A stretch of DNA of 64,000 nucleotides from Lichenostomus cassidix (lineage: Eukaryota; Chordata; Aves; Passeriformes; Meliphagidae), in assembly GCA_008360975.2 (NCBI GenBank), contig CM039188.1, positions 30,469,944 through 30,533,943 on the forward strand. The letters are read 5' to 3'. The notes under the pieces were generated by a model. It did not search any database. It saw nothing but the letters and a program-made list of their open reading frames with translations, and was not told the DNA's origin. Each line of letters starts with the position of its first letter. Within the stretch, counting starts at the first letter, position 1. The position numbers and the translations under genes are program-made. Below, piece by piece: positions 24,700 through 37,919 of the stretch.

Positions 24700-25115
24700 A
24701 ACCAAAAGAGACACTCAGTCCAATCCCTGCTGTCATACCTGTGTGATTTCTCACAGTCCAGTGACACATTTTACAGCCCTCCCATGGAACCTATTCATGA
24801 TTCACTATCCTCAGTGTCAACAGAAATGTTTTCAGTCTCCTACACTCAAATTTAATCCCATTACCCTCTGTCTCATCAACACCTGTAGGTCTTAAAACTG
24901 GAGATGTATCTTGCTTCACCTCCCCACTGACACCTAATAAGCAACATTTCTTTCATTGTTTACACTTGTAGCTGTTGGCATCACCCAAATTCTGTTTTCC
25001 TGCCTTTCAGGGAATGTGATGCTCAGAGCTGCACACAGCCTCTTATCATGGCAGAAAATAGCAAGAATCCTTCATGCATCTCACCCAGCACATGCTGGCT
25101 TAGATATTACATTAT
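24700..25115 (-). mobile_element. Old, diverged CR1 LINE fragment (3' part)
   Basis: Read on plus, the order of recognisable pieces follows the reverse complement of the CR1 3' region. These are a degenerate CAGTCCAATCCCTGC near 24717-24731, a decayed AATCCCATTACCCTCTGTC near 24854-24872 (the family has a CCATTGCCCCTTGTCCTATC-like stretch here), and a GATGCTCAGAGCTGCACACAG stretch near 25018-25038. The order and spacing fit one element of about 400 bp. Divergence is high, so the insertion is ancient. The boundaries are approximate and a profile search is needed to confirm it. Confidence 0.55.
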
Positions 25116-27254
25116 GCAACACCCACAAGGACTTAGGCAGGGAATGATTTACACATCTGTCCTCCAAATCCGAGGCCCAAATCTATTTTCACCCAATAAT
25201 GACAGCAAAATGCAATGAACTGCAGATAGTACAGCTTCTTGCACTGCTTCACACAGGTTCACATTACAAAGGCTTACTCCATGCTGCTGTACATTTGCAC
25301 CTTCTGTAATGTTCAAGACTAGAAATTGTCAACCCACACAAAAAAAAAAAAAAAAAAAGATTCAGCATTTACAAATAAGGAATGTTTGAAGCAGCATGTA
25401 GATTTGTTAACCTAGCAAAGCACTGAAAAAGAATATCTTCAAGGGAACCACTCTTATTATTCAATTAGGCACATGCATGAAGAGTTCATTGGGATGGTAG
25501 AAGAGGCAGAGTAACTTCTACATTTCCTAAGGTCTTTACACACCTTGGTCAAGAGGCTTAAGAACAATACCAGCCAAGCCAGTCAGGCACAAACTTCAGA
25601 GACACAATGTGCCCATTTATAAACATTGCTAACTACACCATGCACATTCATCAAGTGACTTGAGTTATTTTAACAAATTCATTTATTACCTGTCCAGTTT
25701 TACCTAAAGAACTCAATTCTTCATACACATACCACCATGTCTAACTCTGCATCAAAATCAATAACTCCATTAATAAAATTAGACCTAATTTTCAGTCACA
25801 TAATATCCTCAGCACATCTGTTTTCAGCATCTCTTCTATGTTGACAAGAAGAACAGAAGTGCTCTATTAGATTGTTTTTCCCCTCCAATTAAACTAGCAC
25901 CCCACAAAAGCAACTAATACATCAATTAGGCAATGCTATTAAAAAGCATTTTAAACCAATAAAAATCAAACCCTGCATATCCCAAACTTTTCTGCATACA
26001 TGTTATGAGAGAACTTTGTAAGCTCATGAGAGTCTATCCAGTGTAACCCTGCCAGTGTATTCCTACTATTTATTCTAAAGTGAGAATGTAACAAAAGGGC
26101 ACTTTGCATAAAGGTACAAGCATGAGGAATAACTTCAGTTCAACCTGTGCAATGCACATTCTGGACCTACCTGCTGTCTGTCCCTGCTGCTCCCTTCCTC
26201 TGGGCACAAGGCCACAGCAGCAGGCTTCACACATTTAGATCACTTTGTAACCCATTTAAATCTGATTTCCTTTTTAATTAATAATGGGAAGATGATAAAA
26301 ATGTTCTTTGGTGTCTAATTTAAAATTTATTTCTGAAAGCCTAATTTTTTGGTATTATATTTCCTTTCTTTTTCCAATTCATTTAATGCTGTTTTCTAAT
26401 TGAGAAAATTCAATTAAATTCTGATCATTAGGCGTTTATCAAGCCTTTCCTCTGCTGAATTAAAGAACACATTCCTTTGAAATACTGATATCAAAGTAGA
26501 CCTACATTTCAACAGCTCAGAGCACAAATTAAATAACACCAGGACAAAGTGCTTACAAAATATAAATAAATCCACAAGACCATCCAGCTGGCACTGAGGG
26601 GCAACACTAAAGCCAAAAAGTGTTTTTCAATAAATTTTACTACAATTATAAAGCAATACAGTCTGTGGTTGCTCTCAGAACAAAACAATGGAACACAGGC
26701 ACAATTATGTAGCAAACACAATAAAGATTTCTTCTGGAAGAAAACACGTTCTTGAAATTTGAGGAGATTAATCCAGGCTCTGCTGTGCCCATGGATATGA
26801 GCTGGTCAAATATAGGGATTTTAATCACTGTTTTTCAAGGGTTCTATTTGCTTCCCAGTCTAGCACTACACTCACAGTCTAAGATCCTTTCAGAGACTGA
26901 TTTATGGCAGTTCTGGCCAGTTCATGAACTCTGAAAGTATTTGATCTACATTCTGACTATATGAAAGGATCCCTATCTCTTCCAAAGCTTCAATCATTTG
27001 GCTGAGCACAGTTCTTCCAAGATTAACAAATGCTAGTAGTTGGCAAGTGAAATCTGAAAAGAATTAAATAAAAAAATTGCCAGCATTGGAAACAATGTCA
27101 CTGCTATTTAGAAATTAATAAGTTAATCACAAACTACTTTCATATATTTTTATTTTAATGAATCCTGGCAGTGTAAAATGAATTCTAAAGAAATTAATCA
27201 AAAATGTGTACATGACTTATTGAAGCAACCTTGTAGCTGCATGTAAATTGTGTG
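25116..27254. other. Non-coding stretch, no gene seen
   Basis: AT-rich unique sequence with a long A tract at 25340-25358. Frames are at most 70 codons, and no motif or repeat family is recognised. Confidence 0.65.
25340..25358. repeat. Poly(A) tract
   Basis: Nineteen consecutive A, the longest mononucleotide run in the window. No retrocopy signature is seen on its 5' side beyond the decayed CR1, which lies in the opposite orientation. Confidence 0.9.
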
Positions 27255-27390
27255 ATTAAGGAAAAGCAATTAGGAGACCACACCTGAGAAGCACGATCAG
27301 AAAACTCTACCTTGAAGACAATTAAAGAAAAGCACTAGGGAGCCACATCTGGAAAGCATCATCAGGAAGCTTTATTAATTAAGGAAAAGA
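27255..27390. repeat. Diverged tandem duplication, ~60-66 bp unit
   Basis: Copy one starts ATTAAGGAAAAGCAATTAGG (27255), and copy two starts ATTAAAGAAAAGCACTAGGG (27321). Both continue with GAG.CCACA(C/T)CTG, then GAAGCAC.ATCAG or GAAAGCATCATCAG. A truncated third start, ATTAAGGAAAAGAAG, lies at 27378. The copies are roughly three-quarters alike, so the array is old. It has no open frame and is followed by an eight-G run at 27415-27422. Confidence 0.8.
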
Positions 27391-29535
27391 AGTCTCTTAA
27401 TAAATGTCAAGGGTGGGGGGGGAGCAGCAGAAATCACTAAAAATCCTTTCCAGAGATACAAGCCCAGGCTTAAATTCTGGTGCCATGGCTAAATGAGTGC
27501 ATTAGCAGTTCAGCCAGCATGTCTTGGCTACACTTCCAAATGCCAGTGCTCCATCCCTTCTCACCCACCTCCCACTCAGCCAGCTGGACCACAGCATGCA
27601 GACAAGGATGAAACAAAGCTTGGGAAGGGAAAAGGTTCCTTTATTCACCCAGAGACCCTGCTGTGCTAAGTCATTTCCAAAGACAGAACAGGCAGAGGGT
27701 CTTTTCCCCCCAAGAGTTTGAGTTCTGTATGGAGCAAAGCAGGGCTGGACAAGACAGTGGTGAAGAGCTGTATCTGCAGCCAGTCAGAAATGCCAGCTGT
27801 GACAGTCACAGATGAAGAGCACTGATCAAAAATAAATTACACATTTAGCACATTTAGATATGAACAAATCTCAAATATTAAGAAATGTGGGGGGAGGAAA
27901 GAAAGAATTTGCATGTTTACTAAATTCTTCTTGAAAACCACATTATCATACATGCAGTCATGCATTCCCAAGTAGAGAGCACTGCAGACAGCTGCCTTAA
28001 TCTTCAGTGGTAATTTAATAATAAGCTGTATTTGTTTTGTAGATGAGAAGGTAAACTAAGAATATTAACACTCTGAGCATGTATAATTAAATTAACAGTC
28101 AATTGATTGCATCCTTCCTATTCCTCAGGAAAAATGGTAGTGTTCAAATTAGCTGAACAAACTTGTGGTGTGTCTCTCTCTCCCCTTAAGATTCTTATTT
28201 CCTTCATTCTCTACAGCTAAATGCTTCCCAGCTTCATATCTCTTACTTGGATAGAAGCCACTAGCCCTCCCCAGCAATGATGGGGAGAGCCAGAAAAGGA
28301 CCCATGACACTGTGGGTCATCTTGAGGTGGAAAACTGAACTGATAATCTTCCAGCATAAAATGAAGTCAGGTGTGTGTTGCTGTTAGGCTGCCCTTGGTT
28401 TCTGGCAGAACCTGTCTCACAGCAGCAACAAAAAGCATGGTCCCAGAAGAGAAATTGGTAGGGCTGAGCCACAAGGGAATGTGCACAAAATGTCTCCTGA
28501 GACAAGAAATTTTAGTTTGAGAATTTGTACTTCACCTCTCTCCCAACTTCTCCATCACATTATTTGACTTATTCCAGTGCTGCCTCAAGTAAGCTCACAG
28601 CTCTGCTCCAAAGTGCAAGCTTTTCTTTTCAGCTGGGAAATAAGAGTGCAAACTGGAGTTCTCCACATTTTTATGGATGCTTTTTGCATCTCCTTAATTT
28701 CATTGTTCAGCTGTACTATCAATTATCAGCTTAAAATAACGAGCTGCTAATGAATTCCAGAAACTGTGCTACCAGACCCATTACACTGCACTCTAAACTC
28801 CTGTTCCTCCTCAAATCCTCAAGGCTGACCTTAATGCTCAGATGTTTCTGTGTGACTAATTACAAAATATCTGACAGAAAAGCAAATGTGTTTTATTCCA
28901 GTTTTCTTGCTTCTAAAGAGCTTCCAAGTGTTTAGGCCACACAGTGGTGTTGAATTTGAATGTGCTAAATTAAGCCACATACCAGGAAAGACAGATAACC
29001 TTAAATCATTAAAGTACTCAGTTTAGATTCATAAAAAAATCAGGAAAAAAACCCCAACAAAACGCAGTAGGTCTGGGCACAGAAAATTCAGATCTTTTGC
29101 ATAAAAATGTCTTCTCAACTCAAGCAGGTGAGTGGCCTGAGAAGGTTGGACAGACCAACAGCAAGTTGAACTTGTATTCCCCTTCCTCCTGCACCCACAG
29201 CACTTTGCCATCAGGTTAGGTCCCATATTCTTCTCCTGAGTGTCTTACAGCATCACATCAAACTCTAAAATAAGGATCCCTGTGGGAAGTAAGCCTTTAA
29301 ATGTAACTTAAGCTGGGGAAATAGAAATTCAGGTCACCAAATCAGCAGTCATTTGTGAGGACTTTGCTTTTACACGTTCTAGCTCTAGTTCCTATCCTAG
29401 TTATCATTAAAATATTCAGGTGAACTCCAGCAGGGGAATAATGATTGGGACTCCTACAAATACAGCTAGATATTTGCCTTTTAAGTATCCTACTCAACAC
29501 ATTTAAGGGATCCACTCAAATTAGATTTATATGAG
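27391..29535. other. Non-coding stretch, no gene seen
   Basis: Unique sequence with no recognised exon. A donor-like CAG|GTGAGT occurs on plus at 29127/29128 without a convincing acceptor. Short frames (at most 69 codons) have no motif. Confidence 0.6.
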
Positions 29536-29539
29536 ATTT

Positions 29540-29940
29540 AGTTGAATGAGGCTCTCGGCCCTTTAATCTCATCATAATAGATGGCAGCTTTCAAGAGATT
29601 CAAAATGCATGGTAACATTTATGATACATCAAGTTTCCAGGGGCTGCAGGGACTGAAATATATGCTTTTAATTTACTCCGAAACACGATGCTTTCTAGAT
29701 TTTGTTTGAGCAATTTCTGCCTCAGAAATCAACATCTTTCCATCTGCTTGCTTGTTTCAGAGAATAATGATTAATTTAGGCTGGCTTGTTACTAGTGGAG
29801 CGTTTGCAGAATTAAAATCCTGTCTGTGCCATCGCCTGGAGTTGCACAGGCTGTTTGTACACCCTAGTGGGGGAAGGAGGTCAATGCACGGAATCCTGAC
29901 AAGATCAGCAGCTTTTCCATCAATAGAGTATTGGGAGTGA
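29540..29940. promoter_or_regulatory. Possible conserved non-coding element or exon
   Basis: A complex block with about six CpGs in 400 bases, in a CpG-poor setting. It contains homeodomain-type motifs (ATGATTAATTTAGG near 29767) and a good plus-strand acceptor, CATCTGCTTGCTTGTTTCAG, ending at about 29760. A 62-codon frame spans the acceptor but matches nothing I know, and I see no strong donor after it. The CpG retention and lack of low complexity are why I single it out. It may be an enhancer, a non-coding exon or chance. Confidence 0.25.
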
Positions 29941-29944
29941 GATG

Positions 29945-32900
29945 CAAAATAAGCAGTGAGACACACCTGCAATGTCAGATTTTAATACCCAAATTGTGGT
30001 GAACTGGTTTGCGTGGACTTGAAGCAGCACTGAGGGGTGAAGACAGTGATGCTGATTTACATTAGAAAACATGCAGAACTGTCATCCCTTAAATCCCTTT
30101 CTCACATCTACAAAGGCTGCAGAAAACATGCTCCTCAGCATGATCCTCCTGATCCTATAGAAACCTCTGTAGAAACCTCTACAGTGATTTCTTTCTTCAT
30201 CAGTGCAGTTTGTTGCTTCATTTCCTCAGAACCCACAGAACATGAAAGCAACTCAGACCTGTGTGGGTAAAATAATCCACCAATACATTCCCCCTGAAAA
30301 CAGAAGCCCCACATAATCGAATTTTTGCAGAAGTATAAATTGGTATTAATGGAAAATTCAGGTGATTAGTCACTCAGTTTCCATTCAAACTGAGTTCCAG
30401 CATATTAGTCATTCATCACAAAAGAAACACAAAGATAGCTTCAAGTTGAAAACACTCTTTTCCATATATTTCCATCAAAAAACACACCACAACAAATTCT
30501 GCAATTGCTTTTTTCCTAAGTTCATACACTACTTTATAAAGAACATAACAGGAGTTATGGGTTTTTTCTTATTGTCATGTAATTTTTATGATTTTTAAAC
30601 AAATTCACTCAACTTAATATGTACTTTATATTTTAATAAGGTTAAAATTATGTCTCAATTTACTCAAACCAAAGTTTAATTAAATACTTGTATTAAGATA
30701 ATTATTGTTATATGATAAGTGAGGGGGTTTTTTTGTAATTTCATGTTGGTATTAGAGTCTTAAGCTTCATCTGTAGTGCTATTTATCTAGTACAGATATC
30801 ATGGTTGATATTTTTTTTTCTCCTGTAATAGAAATAAATTTCGATTTACTGGAACATCACACCATAAGGTAATTCCTTTTCAACATGTCAGTGTGGACTC
30901 TTCTGTTCCATCTATGCCTAAAATAAAAGTATAGAAGCAGCTTGAAAATCAGGCCTAAGTTCTCCACATGGACATGATACCTGTGATGTCCATCAGTTTG
31001 TCTTTACTCCAACACATTTTGGACTTATGTGAGTCTCAACCAAATCTGGCAACAGATCTCCCATCTTTTGTATGTACAGAAAAGCTGCTGCTGAAAAGCT
31101 GCATCTTTAGCACTGCTGAGGAAATCAACACACAAACTCATCCTCAGGGAACAAAGTCCCAGGAGAACAGAGCCCTGTGGTGTCACTGCTAATGGAAATA
31201 ATTGCTCAGAGATCTCAGCACACGCCTGGGGACTGCAGACAAAAGGGATTACAGTTATCCTCCTCGTGGGTTTGCCTTGGTCACCTGTTGCTGACAAGCT
31301 GTACATGGCACAAAGCACTGACTGCTCGCAGGTGGATATTTTTAAGGCACAAATATTTACTTTCAATCCTGACTGAAAACTTCTCCCACCTACATGGGAG
31401 AAGAGCTGTTGATGTTAAACCTTCTTCCTTCACATGCATAAAACTTCCACCTCAGGTAACAGAATTTGAGTGTAAAGACTTTATGTTTCTAAATATCAGT
31501 CACTAAGAAAAGCGTTTAAAAATAATTGTCATGTGCGATCTTATAGACATTTCACCACTCATCTCCCTCTGCACACATATAAGTACATTCCACAGAACTG
31601 GTGGTCCTTTAAGCAAGTAAAAGAATATCAAGGATAGATGATTTTCTGGAGTTTTTTTACATCCAATCCTTAAAAGAATGAAAGGAGAAATTGAAAAAAA
31701 GAAATATTCTCTCCGCCCATGTGTTTGGAAATAAAAAGTGCAATATGTTCTTCTGGATTTGCTCTAAATGTACTTAAAAAAAACCCAAGGAGACAAAAGA
31801 CAAAAGTTATTACTTTTTAAGCTGCAATTAAAGGTGGTTTTAAATTAATATCTATGTGGAAATGACTAGATTAAAGCCAAAGACACTGATAGCCCATTTC
31901 CACTCACCATAACAAAATTGGTGGAGCTCCAACACAGCACTTTTCTCAGTCCTCACAAATTAGTAAATGAATATATTTTCCAAGTTTTTAATAATGCAGA
32001 ACATGTCTTCAGTCACAAGACAGGATTTGGAAAGAAACCCTTTTTTCTAGCTGAGTATTTTTAATGTATTTTTTCTAATGGTCCTTAACACAGGAGAGGT
32101 GAACACCAATTTTTGTGAGTCTTGTCACAATTCTTTAAGACTGAACTTTTCCCTAAACTTCCCCAGAACTTTTTGCAAAAGCCAACCTGCTTTTTATATC
32201 AGGATCTATTAAAGAGGTGAAGTAAACTCTGGCAAAGCTGTTACCTGATTTCTCCTGCTTTTAATGCAATATAATAACCAATTGGCACTACGACACAGGT
32301 CTTTTTAGAAACAAACTGAAAATTAGAAATGTGGAACTCAAATAATAAAATCATAGATGACTGCTTCTAAGCTAATCTAAGACAAAAATCTTTTTTTTTT
32401 CTTCCTGAATTAATTCTTATTAACATTTCCTGACATATTCCTGATATATAGGATCAAAAATGAACCACCACATTTGGGTGCCTTTTCTACACAATAATCC
32501 TTGCCCTGGTGAATATGTATTAAAATCAGCTTTCTTAAATCATCAGGCTTCTCAACATTGCATGTATATGGTTTTTCCTTCAGAATTTCATTCACAACTT
32601 CGTTTAGACAGGCACTTTTTCAAATCCACCCTACCCTTCACAACCTACAAAAAGGTGTCCTCCCTCCATTGGCCTTGATCCACAGTAATATGTTGAAAAT
32701 TGAGATCCATTTTTCTTGCCAGACAGGGTGGATGGTTATCTGAAGTGAAAAGTTCCATTTCCCAGCATCTTTCATTGAAACTACTGCCTGATAATTATAT
32801 GGAATAGGAAGTAACATTCATCAAATCCATAAAATATCAATTTGTCATGGTGATTCTCTCCTCCATGAGAAACATGAGATCCAAAATGAATCGGCCAAAC

Positions 32901-35900
32901 CAAACTCCATCACATCAAAGTTTAAAAAAAAAAGGCATAAAATGTATTTTCTTTATAAGGCAGAGTGACTGAGGCCCTATAAATGTTCAACTACCTTCTG
33001 TCATTACAGAAGTTATTTTAATCCCATCCTTACAATTCAAGTCAGCATAAATATAGTAGCAATTTACAGTTATTAAAAGTTATCTGATTCAAGTGGAGGT
33101 AATGAGATTTTTCATTCCCACACTAAACCAAGCATTTTAAAGCAATATTTAAAAGAGTAAAGCTTGCATTCCATAAACAAACCCATCTAAATGGACCCTA
33201 TTAGCTGAAATCATATATATGCATACATTTATTTTAACAGTAGTAACCTAAAGCATCTCCTAAACATAAAATCATCATAAATGCATTAGTGGATTTGTCA
33301 CTTCTGGCTGGCCTAAAATTACCTGACTCATATAATACATCTTGGAAATTAGCTTTGATTTTTTAAATTTTTTTTTTTAGCTATTCTAAGTCTTGATTCT
33401 GTGGTGTTGCCTATTGGAATGATGCCCACAGAACACTTATGTGCAACAGGTTACAGCTACAGCTAGTAGGTGTGCCCTAGGGCAGGGAAATTACCCTAAG
33501 GGGCAGGTAACACCACGAGCTCCCCACTCCTCCTCCACAGCTCATCCTGAGCTGCATCTCCACTTCATCATTTCTAACCCTCTCCTAACATCTGCTGCCA
33601 AATTCACAGTCCAGCCACAGAAAGCCACTTTAGAAAACAGTACAAATCCTTGCTTTGTACCTATATCCCCAGAGAATACATTGGAGATAAGTCTATTACT
33701 GCCAGGAATGCAGCAACTAAATCAAAGTTCAACACACTACCACCTCCAATTTCCCAGAGGCCTTTTCTTTTTAACCTAAGCCCTTCTCTCTGCCCTTCTC
33801 TTCGATCTCTGGTTGTCCTTCATGTTTGCTGTGCATTAAATAATTCCCACTGGCCTCCACCCACGAATCCCTCAGACAAAAGATAGGGCACTTACTGTCA
33901 CTTAGTTGGATTTTTTTGGAGTATCAGCACTGCATGTGTTGTCTTATGTGCTGCTTCAGTGTGGTGGTGATGTCCTTAACAGCATCAAGATGTACAAAGT
34001 TTGAGAAGTAAACAGTAATTTCAACCCTTTAACATCTTAACTCAGTGTTACTAATTAATTTGTGTGTTTGCTCTGACAGTGGATCTCAGACCCCTGAAAT
34101 CTAAATGCCACCTTCCTCCTTAGCCTCTCCTGCTCATGGTCAGCTGAGGGGTTTGTAAGCAACTGAAAAGCTTTTAACCAATGGACATTTCAGGCAGTAG
34201 TTTGTTACAAAAAAAGTAAAGTACTATCATACATCTTTATCTGTCAGGATTGCTTTGAAAAGCTGAAATGAGAACTGCCATCGAGGGAGACACAGCTGAA
34301 AGATCTGGGCACAGTGACACCTTTGCCAGTTGAAAAATAAAAGAATTATAATAACAGCAAAAACAGAAGCAGAATAATAATCCTGTGAAGACTTTTCCCA
34401 AAGTAAAATAATTCATCACATATTTAAATACATTTGATCATTTATTCAAGACAAATTATGAGAGCATAAGCAAGAGAGTAGCAGGGTGAATTTCCCTTTA
34501 CTTGAAAAGAACCCTGTAATGTCAGCATTTGAAGATGTCCTTTTTTCATACTTAATGAACAACTCTACACTTACAGTCTAAAACGGCTCACTTTACACTA
34601 CACAAGCATCTCAGAAGGAAGAAAAGCAATCTTCAAAGTACACTATGAATGAACTTTTCATTTCACCAACTACTTGAAATGCTACACTACCATAGAAAGC
34701 TACAGGAACAAAAGATATCTAACTCTCAACCCGTATGAATTTATTTTGCTGTAAATCCTCAAGCACACAGAAGATAAGCAGCTCAGTATTGTTGTTGCAC
34801 ATAGCACAAAAAGCTTTTTTCCAAATGCATTGTTTTACATGATTTTCTAACAGTAACATGAGGAGGAACACAAGATATATGGCACCTTTTTGCCTCTCAG
34901 TTGAAGCAATGAAAGAGGAAGTACTCTAAAAATCTCCCAACTCCCAGCTGAGGTCATCTTTCCAGGTTCAGATACAAGAAGCAAAACTATTAGCATCCCC
35001 CTAGAAACTTATTACTGTTTGAAAGAGAAAAATGGTGTGCAAAAGGAACAACTAAATACATAATATAGATATACTATTATTATATACACTTTTACCATAA
35101 AAGCTTTTTTTTTAATTATATATATGCATGCACATACAGACTCTTGCTCCATTACTCACATTGGTTTTGCAGCTTTGTTTCAGATGGCAGCAGAACCAGG
35201 ACCCTCCTGCAGATCCAGGACCCTCAATCTGCTCTGAAATACAGGCTAGGATTGCCAGGAAACAGCATGAAAGGCCACAGACTTACACCACATCAGCCAG
35301 CTCTGAGGATTGCAGATAAACCAGCCAACAATCTGCAAAGTTGGTTATTTACCTGGAGAAAAGTGCCTTTTCTATAGCACTTTTTAGTTGGCCACTTACA
35401 GTAAAATATTTCGTCACAGTTTGATTCCTGTTCATGGTTGTCACACACAGTTCACATTTAAAATTACTGGCATTCTAGAATAAGTGAAATAGGTAAAAAA
35501 ATACGTTTGCATGAAAAGAAAATACCAGTTTCAAGTCCAAAGGACTCTGCTTTAGATACTGTTTTCACTTTCCTAGGTCAGGCAAGCATTGGACAGTGCC
35601 ACATAGGTTGGATGCTTCTGCTTAGAAATTCATGCTCTGAGCTCTCAAAGTGCAGAGTTTTACTGCCTTTAAATGGAAAAGAAGTTGTTAAATTGTAGTA
35701 ATTTGAAGTCAAACAAATGACACCTATTTCAAGGGACACTTGGGCACATACTCTGCCTTGACTCAAAGTGCTCTACTTACTTTCAAATAAGCTCTATAAA
35801 CTGAATAATGCACGAGTTAAAGTGACTTACTGACCTGGAGCTTAAATGGTCACAAAACTCAGAATATAGCATGTGCTTAAGGATCTATACATTCAAATCA

Positions 35901-37885
35901 TGGGAAGCTTTACATCTTCATAGGACAATTACTGCCTTCTAAACTCTACTACACTGAAAGTCTGCAATAACCTCCTTAGTAGAGATTGCTCCACTTCAAA
36001 CTCTTTAAGACACAGAGTACAGGAGAAATTTCTATTAACTTCGCGCTCTACCATGCTTTGAACCATTCTTTTGCAGACTGGGTTTTGTTTTGGAGGACTG
36101 TTCCCCATACTCTTCATCATTTTCTCTATATTTTCCTATTTTAGAGTGAAACAAAAAAAAGTCTTTAAGAAAACCCCCATACATCACACCAGTCACAGAA
36201 GTGCTTAATCTACAAACACCTAAAGGCAGGCTTTAAACATTCTTTTGGATTTTCTCAGTCATTTCAATGTTAACTTCACTGCTGCATCCAAAATATTAGT
36301 TCTTCAGATGTACAAGTAATTATCTTGTTGATACTGGATCTTCTCCTCACTTCCTCAATGCACACATACAATTTTGAGCAGCTTTTGTGGCATTGGTGGG
36401 GTTTTCTTAGAGCACAAACAATAATGGTTCACAGTTTTAAGGCACCTCTGGGAAATGGGGCCAATTTTCCAAAAGCAAGTCTACAGTTCCTATAACAGGA
36501 TTATCTCTACCTTGCTCTTGACAAAAATATTGCTCACTACAGACACCAGGAGAACACCCCACTGGGTCTGGTGCAGCCCAGCCTGTTGTGACAAATCCTA
36601 TGCAAAACCTTCTCCAAAAAGAGTATTTCACTCTCAGATTTGTTTCACTGAAGAGTCTTGAGAGGTTCTGTTGGAACCCAGCCATACTGGTTTACTGATA
36701 CAATTAGAAACCTTTTTCTTTTGCCTGAAAGGTTTTTGTGTCACTAACACCAAGTCAAGCTGATTCAGCCACAGCAGGAAAGTTTTGAAGCTGAACACAA
36801 TGCACCATTAGAAGTTAATTTTATTCAAGGCTGAGCAGGATCTGTTCTAGTCTGGTAAACAGTAATATAATTGCAGCCAAAGTTTACTTTTCATTTGGGA
36901 AGAGCTATGCAGTCAGAGAAATATTCCATACAAACTATAATTAGATGATATTGCATAAGTCAAGCTACTTGTGGAATAATTTAGCAAAGCCCACAGTTTA
37001 TATTTGAGCCTCATGTTTACTTATTACATTGTTTAATTAGCCATGAGGTATCAAGTCTACTATTGGCTCACAGTTTTCTACCCCCTAACAATCCTTTGTA
37101 GCCAAAAAAATACTTACCAATGCACTTCCATTGAATAATAAAAACACTGCAGCACTTTAACTGTGCTGCATCTGTCTAATATTAATAAGACTACCACTGG
37201 AACACTGTTTGCCAGAAGAGTCATCCTACCTTTTAATAAGAGTTTCAAACAACTCTATCCTTGTTAATATTTATATAATATGCTAAGTGGAAGTGGAAAT
37301 AGATTTTTTTCCAGTACAATGGACTTAATTACCATGATAAAGATGCAGCACATACCTGAACCATTCACTTACAAACTCAGTAAGAACCAAACATTCCAAA
37401 CAGGCAATTAATCAAAGTCACTCTGAATTAAGTCAAGGCAGTTTGTCTTATTGTTGGAGACCCATTTAAATGTCTTACATGTGTGTATTATAGTCATAGT
37501 AACTGATTTCAAATACCTTTTAAGTTTTACTGTACTTATACATAATAGAATGTGCATACCATCATTGATTAGAATACAAACTAATTTATGAAAACCAAAA
37601 TAATTTGTGTAGAGAGCCTGTGAAATTGAATTCACACCCAATCTGCTGAAAAAGAATTTCCATTTGAATCTAAACTCCAATTCACAATGCATAAACTATG
37701 GCTATTTATTACAGTGCTGTGTCATTTGTCACTTTTATAGAATACACCACATTTTCCAGGCTATGAAATGCCTTAAAATTATGCAGCAATGATGTATGTT
37801 ATCATTATTTTTCTTTGCCAATGTTTGGATTACATTCAGCAGCTCAAAACAGGGCTGATTTATAAACTGAATAAATAACATCCTT
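29945..37885. other. Long non-coding stretch, no gene seen
   Basis: This is eight kb of AT-rich unique sequence. A 12-bp direct duplication (TAGAAACCTCTG/TAGAAACCTCTA) sits at 30158-30181, and AT-rich patches lie at about 35055-35125. Frames reach at most 113 codons (minus, 31025-31366) and show no domain. Good minus-strand donor-like sites occur singly, for example TTG|GTAAGTATT near 37115, but none has a matching acceptor that I find convincing. Confidence 0.65.
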
Positions 37886-37890
37886 CAACT

Positions 37891-37917
37891 GTGTGTGTGT
37901 GTGAGAGTGTGTGTGTC
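37891..37917. repeat. (GT)n microsatellite, interrupted
   Basis: Six and a half GT units, an AGAG interruption, then five to six TG units. It is a short dinucleotide repeat, probably polymorphic. Confidence 0.95.
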
Positions 37918-37919
37918 TA

